In this document: piece by piece, positions 19,701-27,839 of the stretch | How positions within the stretch are numbered: the first letter of the stretch is position 1 | Layout of the letters: every line of letters starts with the position of its first letter | NCBI GenBank assembly: GCA_900544135.1 | Contig: UQTU01000001.1 | Location: forward strand, 62,001-126,000 | Source of the DNA: an uncultured Collinsella sp. | GTDB taxonomy: Bacteria > Actinomycetota > Coriobacteriia > Coriobacteriales > Coriobacteriaceae | Direction: 5' to 3' | DNA length: 64,000 bases | Notes under the pieces: model-generated | Told to the model about the DNA's origin: nothing | What the model saw: the letters and a program-made list of their open reading frames with translations, nothing else | Databases searched by the model: none | Position numbers and translations under genes: made by a program

Positions 19701-20346
19701 GCGCCGCGCGATAGGCATCGGCGAGTGCCGAGGTATCGGCCTGGCCGCGCGCCACGCGCACGTCGTCCATACCGCCCGGCAACTGGCTCGACAGCTCCAG
19801 CAGGTCGCGCACCAGACCCTTGATGGTCGTACCGCCGCCAAAGGAACCGCCCTCGCCCGCCATGGGATACCAGGCATAGAGGGCCTTGAGCGATGCCGCG
19901 AGCTCGGGGGCGGCATCGGGTGCCGTCGCGCGACCCAGCACATGCTCAACAGCCTGGTCCATGAGCTCGTCGGTATCGGTGAGCACCGTGAACTCGGGGT
20001 CGATGCCCAGCTCCAGCGCGTGCGCGCGCAGGATACGCGAGCACATGCCGTGAATGGTCGAAATCCACGCGTCGTCGACGGTCAGTGCTTCCTCGTCCAT
20101 GCCCTCGTCGATAAGCGCACGGCGCACGCGGTCGCGAATCTCGGCCGCGGCATCTTTGGTAAAGGTAATGGCGAGCACCTGGTCCAGATGCTCAACGAAC
20201 GGACCGGATTCGGGCGAGAGCGCATAGACGATGCGGCGCGTGAGGGTAAAGGTCTTACCCGAACCGGCGCCCGCCGAGACAAACAGCGGGCGGTCGAGCG
20301 TTTTGACAATCTGCAGCTGTTGCGGCATCAAAGTCGAAAGATCCAT
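16714..20346 (-). CDS. addA: ATP-dependent helicase/nuclease subunit A (AddA, UvrD-like)
   Basis: UvrD/Rep-type 3'-5' helicase with a C-terminal RecB-family nuclease, 1210 aa. It shows Walker A VSAGAGSGKTFTLTRR near residue 30, motif II MIDEFQDTD, the motif GDAQQSIYRFRGA, and motif VI YVAMTRARELVILA. The C-terminal nuclease domain has LVIDYKTGG, the PD-(D/E)XK core. With AddB it forms the double-strand-break resection enzyme that feeds RecA. ATG at 20346 lies 3 bp after the addB stop codon, so the two are a two-gene operon. An acidic low-complexity insertion near residues 960-1060 (Asp/Ala-rich) separates helicase and nuclease parts. Confidence 0.93.
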   Translation of the reverse strand: MDLSTLMPQQLQIVKTLDRPLFVSAGAGSGKTFTLTRRIVYALSPESGPFVEHLDQVLAITFTKDAAAEIRDRVRRALIDEGMDEEALTVDDAWISTIHGMCSRILRAHALELGIDPEFTVLTDTDELMDQAVEHVLGRATAPDAAPELAASLKALYAWYPMAGEGGSFGGGTTIKGLVRDLLELSSQLPGGMDDVRVARGQADTSALADAYRAALGASKAATEKAQTALDAIDAFEASGKTMVDAARLMMSCTMPRASQAFPKEQVELLKAEAADAFINIVLACGAPALDALVGLARSVEAEYRALKAAQSALDNNDLLRMAYEALRDYPAIRAAYEGRFKMVMIDEFQDTDQMQVDLIRYLTGAGERALCTVGDAQQSIYRFRGAEVEVFRRQERKVGSSAAPEATAVADAPAGELVKLVRNFRSHDEVLRYVARVFDGDDGGLMQGFLDLEASDGRKDTLVTDASRRQALFVAGGSTQERTQAKARAIAERFRALADAGQPQGGMVLLLGRMTNADVYAQAFRDQGLDCVIAGGSVFAQAAEVQTVRALVCALANPADTAQGLMPLLASPMFALGAQEFLALATKLDSETGETSRRNIDAGIMSDFDVPGLQDLPLVTRAREVLRYALRRVGRDSFAAIARDVVNASGWFVRLAQRGPEGKAIAANVLKALDAVAEAEAEFGNSPRSIALAFDRFLAGKEAPGALNEEGDGAVRIMTVHASKGLEYPVVAVAECFGVRKPSGAAHMGRVEGGAQVVALPARFDGVKLADGTFVKGDDVKKQFEHAFKGKGTSLWLPPELMEDVCATGSPAEAFARLRNDDLQLSLEERARLLYVAMTRARELVILAMDAGVSRGKVTAPTFDVETDLTYDVLRRILPTDALDMPQLDADRLVFDNSQPGDYELISLSDFTFGEQAFEANASLDAEGRLVRGDADADAADDSASTIVPGPADPKPDSFELVYPQAVGVRMGTCPFPARDSYSYSSIAAALHAETEDRAAEARVPMDESGDDAESDGSEITDADVAAVEPAGNPMALGSAFHAACQWLIEMGADALPAARADALARLWRLTPEQRERFDVALDRWLKSAVRADLLAWPCVRAEVPFFSLGCEDEDIARYGAYAEGAIDALATDPADPSRALVIDYKTGGTPDETPDQLLEKHALQARVYADVLHKAGFEAVTVKFVRVEQPDPTIFVEPAEPQVVTYNL

Positions 20347-20349
20347 GGT

Positions 20350-23300
20350 CTACACGTCCCTCCTTACAAACGTTCCTTCGTGGTTATACGAGCAGCGCGC
20401 ATGCGCGGCCTGAGCCGACGCCGGGTCGACGGCGGCAACGTTGCCCGCCTCGAGCTCGCGCAGGCGCTCGGCGATGCCGGCCTCCACGCGATCGAGCAGG
20501 GCATCGAAGTCCATGCTGCCGCCCTCGCCCGGGAAGCCCTTCTTGAGGCCCGGGATGCGACCGTCACCGCGCTCTTCCTCGAGCAACTCGGCGCTCGCCG
20601 CACCGCGCAGCGCGGGCTTGCCGCCCTTGGTCGAAAAATAGAGCGCTGCACGGGTATCCAAGCCCAGTGCCCGACGCATGGCCTGCGCGTAGATGAGCGT
20701 TTGGGTATGGGGCGGCAGCCAGCGCGGGTCGTCGATGGGGGCCTCGCCCGTCTCCTCGTCACGCACCGTGGGGTCGGCAAGCTTAAACTCCTCGACACCC
20801 GAACGATGCTTGTAGTCGATTACCACGGCGCGATTCTCGGCATCCACATCTACGCGGTCGATGCGCCCGCCGAGCGGCCAACCGGCATACTCGACCTGGA
20901 GCTCGTTGAACGCAAACTCCAGGTAGCGCGGAGCGAAGGGGGTGAGCGCCTCGGACTCGTAGGCAAGCACGCCCTCCAACTGCGGCAGAATCTCGGCCAC
21001 CTGACGCTCCTCCACTGGAGAGAGCGGCACCAGCGGGCCCTCGGTACCGCGCTTGCCGGCGTGCTCGGCCAGGGTCTCGGCAAAGACCTCGTGCAGCAGC
21101 TCCTTCGCGCGCGGCAGATTCATGGGCGTCACGCGCTCCATGCCCTCTTGGGGCAGACGGGCATGCAGATGTTCCAGCACGTCGTGGACGAAGTTGCCCT
21201 TCTCCATGTTGCCAAAGCCCGCGTCGATAGACTGGGGCTTGACGCGATACGAGACAAACCAGCACAGCGGGCAAGTGGAATAAGCCTCGATCTGCGAGGC
21301 GGACGTCAGACGCGGCACGAGCGGCGCGCCCTCGCCCTCGCCGTCACGACGGCGCAGGACCAAATACGGCACGGCCTCGGCACTCAGATGCTGAGGGGCT
21401 TCACAGGTCACGCGCTCGCGCTTGAGGCCTTCGCCTGCCGCGGGATCGAAGTCCCTTACGATATCGCCCTCACCCACGCACTTCGCCTTGTCGGCGTCAG
21501 CGGCCTTGTCGGCGTCAGCTGCCTTGTCGGCGTCTGCGGCCTTAGCAGCTTCAGCAACCTCGGCATGCGCCCGCAACTCGGTCCACACGGCAGCCGGATA
21601 GCACTCGCGCGCCTGGCGATCGTGCGTCACGCGCGCAAGCGAAACCGGGCCGCGTGCCACCTGCATCGCGTGGCCAAAGCGCACGCGCAGCAAGGCCGCG
21701 GGCTCAAGCGTCACGCCCTCGCGACCAAGGCTCGCCGTCAGCGTAGCCAGCGGTCCCTCCTCGTGCGAGAGCGGATAGCTGTCCAGATCGACATCGGCAA
21801 ACAGCACAGCATCGTAGCTGCCGGGGCGCAGAGCCGCCGCATCGGCAAGCGAAGCAAAACGAACCTGAGCACGTGGCGCACGGTCAACCTCGTAGGTCTC
21901 GTAATCGTAGGCGGTACTACGCTTGTCCACCTTGGTGCGAATGCCATCGAGCACGGGCACGATCGCGGCCTGCGACACGTCGAGCGCGCGGGCGCCATTC
22001 ATAAGGATGCCGATGACGTGGCGCAGCAGGGCCACCTCCGCTTGGCGACGGGCTTGGCCATCCAAGCTGCCCAGCGAGCGATCGGGCAACGCCTCGGCAA
22101 CGGCAAGCATGGCCTTGAGCGCCGTCACGGGCTTGTCACGCCACAGCGCCTGGAACACGTCCGAGACCACGCACGGCACGTTCTTAAACCAGTTCTCGTC
22201 GCTCGCCGCCTTGCGCGCGCCCCTCACCTGGCCTTGGACGCTCTGCAGCAGGCTCTTAACGCCCGCGGTAGTCTTGCTGCGCGAGAGACGCATATTCTTA
22301 TCGAAGGTACGGGCATTGACGGCATCAGCGCCCGAAAGCGGACTGTAAATCCAGTCGGTAAGCTCCGGCGCGGGCCACCACTCAGTCTTAGAAGCTGCCC
22401 CTTCGTCGGCGGCCTTCATACGCTCGATCAGGTTGGCGAGCGCCGTGAACTGCCTGCCCGCAATGGATTGAGAAAACGCCGTGAACTCAACTGTCTCGGC
22501 AGCGATATGACGAGCCGCCAGACGAGAGGCGAGCTCACCGAACAGCTGGGGTGCCCGGGCAGAAACAACGAGCACGCGTACGGGGTCGGCGGGCGTTGCA
22601 GCAGCCTTATCGTCCTTGGACTCCTTGTGCGTTTTCGCCAACTTATCGATGGCGTCCGCATAAGCATGGGCACGGGCATGGGGGCCGGCGACCTCAATAA
22701 AGGCAGGCTGAGCGGCGGTCCCGCAAGCGGCATCAGACGCGACGGCGTCCTCCCTCAGCGGCGCGGCCTCGAACAGCACACCGCGGGCATCAAATGCCGC
22801 GGCAAGCTCCTCGCGCATCGCCGCCTGCTCGCAGGCAAGCAGTACGACGACCTCTCCCCCATTGTTCGCCACGGCAGACAGCAGCTCGAGCAGGCCGTGC
22901 GTAAACGACGTGATACCGCGCACGCATACGGCGCGGGTGCACGCCGGCAGGTTATCGGCCAGGGCATCGGCCATAATGTCAGCCGCCTCGCAGGGCTCGA
23001 CCATATCTCGACGGTCCAAACCGCGCGCATAGGCGCACAAAAGTTCAAACACGCGAGCCTCGGCGTCGCTTTTGGGCTTGGGCTTGCAAACGTTGTCGCA
23101 GCAACGCTCGGTGCCTGTCCCTGCCACACCCGGCAGCACATCGCGAGCCATACGCGCGAGCATACGCACCGTGCCCTGGCTGCGCGAAAGCGGCTGCAGG
23201 TCGGCGTCGTCGAGGCGCGCTACCATGTCCGAAAACAGCATCTGGCGCTGCAGGTTGTCGACGAAACCGCGCCCGTCGCCCAAAAGCTCCCAAAGCGAGC

Positions 23301-23502
23301 GAAGCCACGATGTAGGCGTCTTGTAGTCAATACCCAGCGAAACGCCGGCTTCCGCCGCATCATGACGGCACAGGTCGAGCTCAGCAAACGTTGGCGCCAG
23401 CAGCACGGCACGCCCGTGGCGGGCAATAAGGTCGGCAAGCAGCGCCGCCTCGGCATCGCTCAAATCCGCGCCGGCGTTGGTGGTATAGATTCGAACAGGC
23501 AT
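20350..23502 (-). CDS. addB: AddB/RexB-like exonuclease subunit, PD-(D/E)XK family
   Basis: Partner of AddA, 1050 aa. The C-terminal RecB-type nuclease domain shows GGRIDRVDVD and AVVIDYKHRSG, with the preceding NFVHDVLEHLHA helix. The N-terminal region begins VRIYTTNAGADLSDAEAALL and has no Walker A motif, unlike Bacillus AddB, so this resembles the RexB variant. Only CPLC (near residue 740) and one Cys close to the C-terminus are in positions reminiscent of the AddB Fe-S cluster, and a full four-Cys set is not evident. Residues near 670 form a tandem ADADKA repeat encoded by 18-bp units. The start at 23502 has GGAGG just upstream. Confidence 0.88.
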   Translation of the reverse strand: MPVRIYTTNAGADLSDAEAALLADLIARHGRAVLLAPTFAELDLCRHDAAEAGVSLGIDYKTPTSWLRSLWELLGDGRGFVDNLQRQMLFSDMVARLDDADLQPLSRSQGTVRMLARMARDVLPGVAGTGTERCCDNVCKPKPKSDAEARVFELLCAYARGLDRRDMVEPCEAADIMADALADNLPACTRAVCVRGITSFTHGLLELLSAVANNGGEVVVLLACEQAAMREELAAAFDARGVLFEAAPLREDAVASDAACGTAAQPAFIEVAGPHARAHAYADAIDKLAKTHKESKDDKAAATPADPVRVLVVSARAPQLFGELASRLAARHIAAETVEFTAFSQSIAGRQFTALANLIERMKAADEGAASKTEWWPAPELTDWIYSPLSGADAVNARTFDKNMRLSRSKTTAGVKSLLQSVQGQVRGARKAASDENWFKNVPCVVSDVFQALWRDKPVTALKAMLAVAEALPDRSLGSLDGQARRQAEVALLRHVIGILMNGARALDVSQAAIVPVLDGIRTKVDKRSTAYDYETYEVDRAPRAQVRFASLADAAALRPGSYDAVLFADVDLDSYPLSHEEGPLATLTASLGREGVTLEPAALLRVRFGHAMQVARGPVSLARVTHDRQARECYPAAVWTELRAHAEVAEAAKAADADKAADADKAADADKAKCVGEGDIVRDFDPAAGEGLKRERVTCEAPQHLSAEAVPYLVLRRRDGEGEGAPLVPRLTSASQIEAYSTCPLCWFVSYRVKPQSIDAGFGNMEKGNFVHDVLEHLHARLPQEGMERVTPMNLPRAKELLHEVFAETLAEHAGKRGTEGPLVPLSPVEERQVAEILPQLEGVLAYESEALTPFAPRYLEFAFNELQVEYAGWPLGGRIDRVDVDAENRAVVIDYKHRSGVEEFKLADPTVRDEETGEAPIDDPRWLPPHTQTLIYAQAMRRALGLDTRAALYFSTKGGKPALRGAASAELLEEERGDGRIPGLKKGFPGEGGSMDFDALLDRVEAGIAERLRELEAGNVAAVDPASAQAAHARCSYNHEGTFVRRDV
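21485..21545. repeat. In-frame 18-bp tandem repeat in addB
   Basis: About three and a half copies of the unit GCCTTGTCGGCGTCAGCG, encoding repeated ADADKA in the minus-strand addB product. The unit length keeps frame, so copy-number change would alter only a linker. Confidence 0.8.
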
Positions 23503-23595
23503 GGTCCTCCACTCAAACCGTTCGCAATATTCAATGTTTCCATCCTACCCGCCCGCGCGGACAGATTTGCCCCACGCCAACAGATTTGACCCCTT

Positions 23596-23662
23596 GGAGA
23601 CGGAGGAAAATGGATCACCGAGGAGGTCAGTCTAACCCAGCGATCCGTTTTCCTCCGTCCCC
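23596..23662. repeat. Palindromic repeat with GACGGAGGAAAA arms
   Basis: The arms GGAGACGGAGGAAAATGGAT and its complement ATCCGTTTTCCTCCGTCCCC enclose about 26 bp. It sits between the TrpR-like gene and addB. A related half arm (GGGGACGAAGGAAAACGGAT) stands alone at 36509-36531. Confidence 0.75.
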
Positions 23663-23670
23663 AAAGGATC

Positions 23671-23697
23671 AAAAAACCGCCCCCGAAGGGACGGTTC
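23671..23697 (-). terminator. Terminator of the TrpR-like gene
   Basis: On the minus strand, AACCGTCCC pairs with GGGGGCGGTT around TTC, followed by TTTTTT. It starts 27 bp after the stop codon. Confidence 0.85.
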
Positions 23698-23723
23698 TGC
23701 GCAATTCGTTTGTTGCCGCTGGC

Positions 23724-24023
23724 CTACTCGCCATCCTCCAGTTTGATGAGGATCTTGCGATAGCCGCCGTACTCGCCGTTGAGTGCCTTTGAAACGCGGC
23801 TCACCGTAGTGGACGAAGCGCCGGTGCGGGCCTGAACCTCAACATAAGGCTCGCCCTCATCCAGATAACGCGCAACCTGCAGACGCTGCGATAGATCGCA
23901 GATCTCGCGCGGCGTGCAGATATCGGTCAAAAACGCTTGGATATCCTTCTCGTCATCCAAAAGACTAAATGCGTGGACCAGCTGCTTGACATCAGGCTTG
24001 TCAAACATGTTCTCGATATTCAT
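23724..24023 (-). CDS. TrpR-like YerC/YecD family regulator
   Basis: A small DNA-binding protein of 99 residues. LTDICTPREICDLSQRLQVARYLDEG and the helix-turn-helix segment VQARTGASSTTVSRVSKALN match the TrpR superfamily branch known as YerC/YecD. The family is typical of Gram-positive bacteria. Its targets are poorly known, and it should not be assumed to bind tryptophan. It is followed by a terminator and then the addBA operon, so it is probably monocistronic. The ribosome site before the ATG at 24023 is weak (GGCGGTGATCG). Confidence 0.88.
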   Translation of the reverse strand: MNIENMFDKPDVKQLVHAFSLLDDEKDIQAFLTDICTPREICDLSQRLQVARYLDEGEPYVEVQARTGASSTTVSRVSKALNGEYGGYRKILIKLEDGE

Positions 24024-24347
24024 CGATCACCGCCAAACCCGCCAAAAGGCATCGAAGTTGATACTGACATCGGGCATCGTTCGCCCGTTCTATGCAATAG
24101 GGCAACGCGTGTGGCTTTTGCCCGTAGCAGTTTAGCACACCACCAAACTAAAGCGACAAAACTCTCTGCCAGCGGCGCATTTTCTAGGACGAACGCCGTT
24201 TTGAAACCGAATGCGCACGTAAGCTCCACGAATATCTGAGACAATGGGCGGCCGAACAAGGCGGCACACCCGAGCGGCCGTCCAAGCTGCCGCAGCAAAC
24301 CGCTTCACGCGACACTGACGCACCCTGCGCAAGAAAGGATTCACACC
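24024..24347. other. Gene-free stretch between divergent genes
   Basis: This 324-bp region separates the minus-strand TrpR-like gene from the plus-strand holin-like gene, so it must hold both promoters. I see no convincing ORF and no -35/-10 pair good enough to call. A short hairpin around 24072-24118 (GGGCATCG... and CAATAGGGC... segments) is weak. Confidence 0.5.
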
Positions 24348-24713
24348 ATGCGCTTTATGCTTAACTGGCTCTTTACCTCGATCGCCATCGCGATTGCCAC
24401 GTTCCTCGTTCCCGGCATCCAGCCCTTCGGTTTTGCCGAGGCCTGGGTCTGTTTCGCCTTCGTGGGACTGTTCCTGAACATCGTCGATTCGCTCGTCAAG
24501 CCGTTCCTGACGGTCATCTCGCTGCCGCTCACGATCATTACGCTGGGTATTTTTCAGCTCGTAGTCAACAGCTTTATGCTCGAGCTGGCCAGCTATCTGT
24601 CGGTCAATCTGCTGGGCGCGGGTATCTCCATCGCCAGCTTTGGATCGGCCTTTATGGGCAGCATCCTGGTGTCCATCATGCGCAGCATCCTCGACAGCAT
24701 CGCCGAGGGCTAA
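24348..24713 (+). CDS. Phage holin family 4 (PF04020-type) small membrane protein
   Basis: A 121-residue integral membrane protein with four hydrophobic helices. The conserved segment LNIVDSLVKPFLTVISLPLT is diagnostic for the chromosomal holin-4 superfamily. Despite the name, these proteins are widespread outside prophages and have no proven lytic role. No phage genes lie nearby, so a housekeeping envelope function is more likely. GAAAGGA stands upstream of the ATG. A bidirectional terminator follows 41 bp after the stop. Confidence 0.88.
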   Translation: MRFMLNWLFTSIAIAIATFLVPGIQPFGFAEAWVCFAFVGLFLNIVDSLVKPFLTVISLPLTIITLGIFQLVVNSFMLELASYLSVNLLGAGISIASFGSAFMGSILVSIMRSILDSIAEG

Positions 24714-24754
24714 AACGGCCATTCCGGCCGCGCCCGTCTCAACAGCCCAAAACG

Positions 24755-24785
24755 AAGGCCGCCCATCGCAAAAATGGGCGGCCTT
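24755..24785. terminator. Bidirectional terminator
   Basis: AAGGCCGCCCAT pairs perfectly with ATGGGCGGCCTT around CGCAAAA. CTTATTT follows on the plus strand. It separates the holin-like gene from the convergent Rrf2 gene. Confidence 0.85.
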
Positions 24786-24818
24786 CTTATTTGCCAAGTC
24801 TCAAAGGGCGAGAGAATC

Positions 24819-24849
24819 TGCCATTTCCACCCCGTCCCCAAATGGCAGG
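24819..24849. repeat. Short palindrome CTGCCATTT / AAATGGCAG
   Basis: The 9-bp arms enclose ccACCCCGTCCCC. It lies just past the stop of the minus-strand Rrf2 gene. There is no T-run, so it is more likely another intergenic repeat than a terminator. Confidence 0.5.
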
Positions 24850-24853
24850 TGGG

Positions 24854-25282
24854 CTAGATCACGTAGTCGTAGCCTTCGTTGGGAGCGACAAGTTGATCGA
24901 GCGTCACACCGTCGAGGTAGTCGTTGATAAGCTTGTCCAGGTTCTTCCACACGTCGAGCGTGGGGCACTCGTCAGAGCGCGAACAACCCTTGCAGTCGCC
25001 ATCCAGGCAGGCGACCGGCGCCAGGCTGCCCTCGGTCAGGCGCAAGATCTCGCCCACCGTGTACTGCTCGGGCGGGCGCGTGAGCACATAGCCGCCGCCC
25101 TTGCCGCGCATGCCCGAGAGCATGTTGGCGCGCACGAGCGTAGCCAGAATATTCTCGAGGTACTTCTCCGAAATACCCTGACGCGCCGCAATCTCTTTAA
25201 GCGGGATGCGGCCTGTCGCCTGGTGCTCGGCCAGGTCGACCATAACGCGCAGGGCATATCTGCCCTTTGTGGAAACCAACAT
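24854..25282 (-). CDS. Rrf2 family transcriptional regulator with four-Cys cluster site
   Basis: The 142-residue protein has the Rrf2 winged helix (MLVSTKGRYALRVMVDLAEH, then ISEKYLENILATLVRANML, and the wing GKGGGYVLTRPPEQYTVGEIL). The region after it has Cys92, Cys97, Cys100 and Cys106 (ACLDGDCKGCSRSDEC). This resembles the IscR/NsrR Fe-S site more than CymR, which lacks such a set. The gene is divergent from cysK, with a shared 253-bp control region, so it plausibly senses Fe-S or sulfur status and controls cysteine synthesis. That target is inference from position. The ATG at 25282 has only a modest ribosome site (GAAAGGCAGC). Confidence 0.93.
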   Translation of the reverse strand: MLVSTKGRYALRVMVDLAEHQATGRIPLKEIAARQGISEKYLENILATLVRANMLSGMRGKGGGYVLTRPPEQYTVGEILRLTEGSLAPVACLDGDCKGCSRSDECPTLDVWKNLDKLINDYLDGVTLDQLVAPNEGYDYVI

Positions 25283-25399
25283 ATATATAGCTGCCTTTCG
25301 GTCTTTTAATTCGTAGAAATTCTAGCCGAAAAATTGGTTTTGAAAATACCTATTCCCGTCAAGATTGTTAATCGACTCGTAATAATCTTCTATTTCCTA

Positions 25400-25428
25400 T
25401 TGCGTTACTAGGCTTTACTGTCTACTAT
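25400..25428 (+). promoter_or_regulatory. Putative sigma-A promoter of cysK
   Basis: TTGCGT (25400-25405), a 17-bp spacer and TACTAT (25423-25428) match the vegetative consensus well. The predicted leader is about 100 nt. The A/T-rich block just upstream (25300-25400) is the likely site for the Rrf2 regulator, but I see no clear palindromic operator. Confidence 0.6.
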
Positions 25429-25535
25429 GCTTGCCAACAGCAAAACGAACAACCTATAAGGTTTGTGGGTTTCGCTGCTACACACACCGTAAAACCACAC
25501 GGTATCCAGTCATTTGAACACTTTGGAGGTTCACC

Positions 25536-26474
25536 ATGAGCAATGTTTACACGTCCATCGATCAGCTTATCGGCCACACCCCGCTTCTGGAGCTCACCCA
25601 CTTCGAGGCCGACGAGGACCTCAAGGCCCGTGTGCTCGTCAAACTGGAATACTTCAACCCCGCCGGGTCCGTCAAAGACCGCGTCGCCAAGAACATGATT
25701 GACGAGGCCGAGAAGGCCGGCAAGCTCGTGCGCGGTGGCGACTACACCATCATCGAGCCCACGAGCGGCAACACCGGCGTCGGCATCGCTTCGGTGGCGG
25801 CGGCCCGCGGCTACAAGGTGATCATCACCATGCCCGAGACCATGTCCGTCGAGCGCCGCAAGCTGATGCAGGCATACGGTGCGCAGCTCGTGCTCACCGA
25901 CGGCTCCAAAGGCATGAAGGGCGCTATCGCCAAGGCCGAAGAGTTGCAGAAGGAGACCCCCAACAGCATCATCGCCGGCCAGTTTGTGAACCCCGCGAAC
26001 CCGGCCATTCACAAGGCCACGACCGGCCCCGAGATCTGGGACGACACCGACGGCAAGGTCGACATCTTCGTCGCCGGCGTCGGCACCGGCGGCACCGTGA
26101 CCGGCGTGGGCGAGTTCCTCAAGGAGCAAAACCCCGAGATTCAGGTCGTCGCCGTCGAGCCCGCCACCTCCCCGGTGCTCTCCAAGGGCCAGGCCGGCCC
26201 GCATAAGATCCAGGGTATCGGTGCCGGCTTTGTGCCCGACGTCCTCGACACCCAGGTCTACGACGAGATCATCCCCGTCGAGAACGACGACGCCTTTGCC
26301 ACCGGCCGCGCCGTGGGCCACAAGGAGGGCGTGCTCGTGGGCATTTCGTCCGGCGCCGCCGTGTGGGCCGCCCTACAGCTGGCCAAGCGCCCCGAGAACG
26401 AGGGCAAGACCATCGTGGCGCTGCTCGCCGACACCGGCGAGCGCTACCTGTCCACGGCACTCTTCCAGGACTAG
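25536..26474 (+). CDS. cysK: Cysteine synthase (O-acetylserine sulfhydrylase)
   Basis: PLP enzyme making cysteine from O-acetylserine and sulfide, 312 aa. PLP lysine is Lys47 in NPAGSVKDRV. Substrate loop PTSGNTGVGIA and phosphate loop GTGGTVTGVGE are intact. The C-terminal SSGAAVWAALQLAKR is also typical. ATG at 25536 follows TTTGGAGG. A terminator lies before mnmA, so it is probably transcribed alone. The adjacency to a sulfur-transfer gene and an Rrf2 regulator makes a small sulfur-metabolism neighbourhood. Confidence 0.96.
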   Translation: MSNVYTSIDQLIGHTPLLELTHFEADEDLKARVLVKLEYFNPAGSVKDRVAKNMIDEAEKAGKLVRGGDYTIIEPTSGNTGVGIASVAAARGYKVIITMPETMSVERRKLMQAYGAQLVLTDGSKGMKGAIAKAEELQKETPNSIIAGQFVNPANPAIHKATTGPEIWDDTDGKVDIFVAGVGTGGTVTGVGEFLKEQNPEIQVVAVEPATSPVLSKGQAGPHKIQGIGAGFVPDVLDTQVYDEIIPVENDDAFATGRAVGHKEGVLVGISSGAAVWAALQLAKRPENEGKTIVALLADTGERYLSTALFQD

Positions 26475-26586
26475 AGCTCTCGTTCTTAGAACGAGTCCAA
26501 GGCACGCCGGTCTCCCCTCTCTTCTGGCAGCCTGAGCTCATCCCAACAGGGTGTCCCACAGGACGCCCGAACTTGCTACAATGTCT

Positions 26587-26626
26587 GCGGCGCGGAACCA
26601 GCCTCCCGCGCCGCTTTTCTTTTTTG
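26587..26626 (+). terminator. Terminator between cysK and mnmA
   Basis: GCGGCGCGG pairs with CCGCGCCGC across a short loop, followed by TTTTCTTTTTT. It ends 29 bp before the mnmA start. A TACAAT box at 26577-26582 could be the mnmA -10 element, in which case this hairpin would lie in the mnmA leader. Confidence 0.7.
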
Positions 26627-26654
26627 GCCACATGCCACCAAGGAGAACCTCCCC

Positions 26655-27755
26655 ATGCACAACAAGCGCGTGCTCGTCGCCATGAGCGGCGGCGTCGATT
26701 CCAGCGTGACCGCGTATCTGCTCAAGCGCCAAGGCTACGAATGCGTCGGCGCCACCATGCGCCTCGTCTGCCCCGCGCCCGATCCCGTCACGGACATGAG
26801 CAAAGTCGACCGCGACATCGCCGATGCAAAGGCCGTCGCCGAGCGCCTGGGGATGCCCCACCATGTGCTCGACCTGCAGCAGACCTTCGACCGCAACGTT
26901 ATCGAGCGATTTGTGACTGCCTATCAGGAGGGGCTGACGCCCAACCCATGCATCATCTGCAACCGCCATATTAAGTTTGGCGCGCTGCTCGATGCGGCAC
27001 TCGATATGGGCTGCGACTACATCGCCACAGGTCACTACGCCAAAACGAGCCAGGCGTCCGACGGAACCTGGCAGCTGCACCGCGGCGAGGACCCTAAGAA
27101 GGACCAGAGCTACTTTTTGTATTCGCTCACGCAGGAGCGACTGTCGCGCACGATCTTTCCGCTGGCTGGGCTGGACAAAGAGCGCGACGTGCGCCGCATT
27201 GCCGCCGAGCAGGGCTTCATAAACGCCAAGAAAGCCGAGAGCGAGGATATCTGCTTTATCGCGGACGGCGACTATGCGGGCTATATCGAGCGCCGCTGCG
27301 GACATGCCGCCGAGCCGGGCGATATTGTATGGCGCGACGGCAGCGTGGTCGGACGCCATAACGGCGCGCTGCGCTATACCATCGGCCAGCGCAAGGGCCT
27401 GGGCGTCGCGATGGCGCATCCTGTGTATGTGACGGGCGTCGACGCCGCTAACAACACCGTGCATCTGGGCGAGGCCGAGGACCTGACGGCCACGGCGCTC
27501 ACGGCCAACGACTGGATTTGGAGCGCCCCTGCCGACCACATGGAAGCCGAGCTGGATGCCGGCGGCATCCGCGTGGGCGCCAAGTACCGCTACCGACAGA
27601 AAGAGCAGGCAGCGATCCTTACGCGCGGCGAAGACGGGCAAATGTTGCTGACCTTTGACGAGCCGCAGCGAGCCATCGCCCCCGGCCAGGCAGTCGTTAT
27701 CTACCGCGGCGACATCGTCCTGGGCGGCGGTACCGTGACCGGCGCCATCAAGTAG
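26655..27755 (+). CDS. mnmA: tRNA-specific 2-thiouridylase MnmA
   Basis: Adds the 2-thio group to U34 of Lys, Glu and Gln tRNAs, using sulfur from a cysteine desulfurase. The 366-residue protein has the PP-loop AMSGGVDSSVTAYLLKRQ at the N-terminus, the nucleophile Cys in NPCIICNRHIKFG, and the persulfide Cys in SEDICFIADGDY. The C-terminal beta-barrel domain is complete. The ribosome site AAGGAG precedes the ATG by nine bases. Confidence 0.96.
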   Translation: MHNKRVLVAMSGGVDSSVTAYLLKRQGYECVGATMRLVCPAPDPVTDMSKVDRDIADAKAVAERLGMPHHVLDLQQTFDRNVIERFVTAYQEGLTPNPCIICNRHIKFGALLDAALDMGCDYIATGHYAKTSQASDGTWQLHRGEDPKKDQSYFLYSLTQERLSRTIFPLAGLDKERDVRRIAAEQGFINAKKAESEDICFIADGDYAGYIERRCGHAAEPGDIVWRDGSVVGRHNGALRYTIGQRKGLGVAMAHPVYVTGVDAANNTVHLGEAEDLTATALTANDWIWSAPADHMEAELDAGGIRVGAKYRYRQKEQAAILTRGEDGQMLLTFDEPQRAIAPGQAVVIYRGDIVLGGGTVTGAIK

Positions 27756-27771
27756 CCCCATCCCCTTCATA

Positions 27772-27839
27772 AGTTGCGGTGAAATAGGGACTGTTTAAGC
27801 GTTTCAAGCCGCTAAATAGTCCCTATTTCACCGCAACTT
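27772..27839. repeat. Palindromic repeat, TTGCGGTGAAAT family, copy 2
   Basis: The arms TTGCGGTGAAATAGGGACTG and its exact complement CAGTCCCTATTTCACCGCAA are broken only by one base near the loop (ATAGTCCC on the right side). The loop is AAGCGTTTCAAGCCGC. This copy lies 16 bp after mnmA and about 70 bp before the HipA-like gene. Confidence 0.9.

Noticed and set aside
24348..24713. Holin-like gene as sign of a prophage
   Set aside because: The holin-4 family is common in chromosomes outside phages and no other phage gene is in the window.
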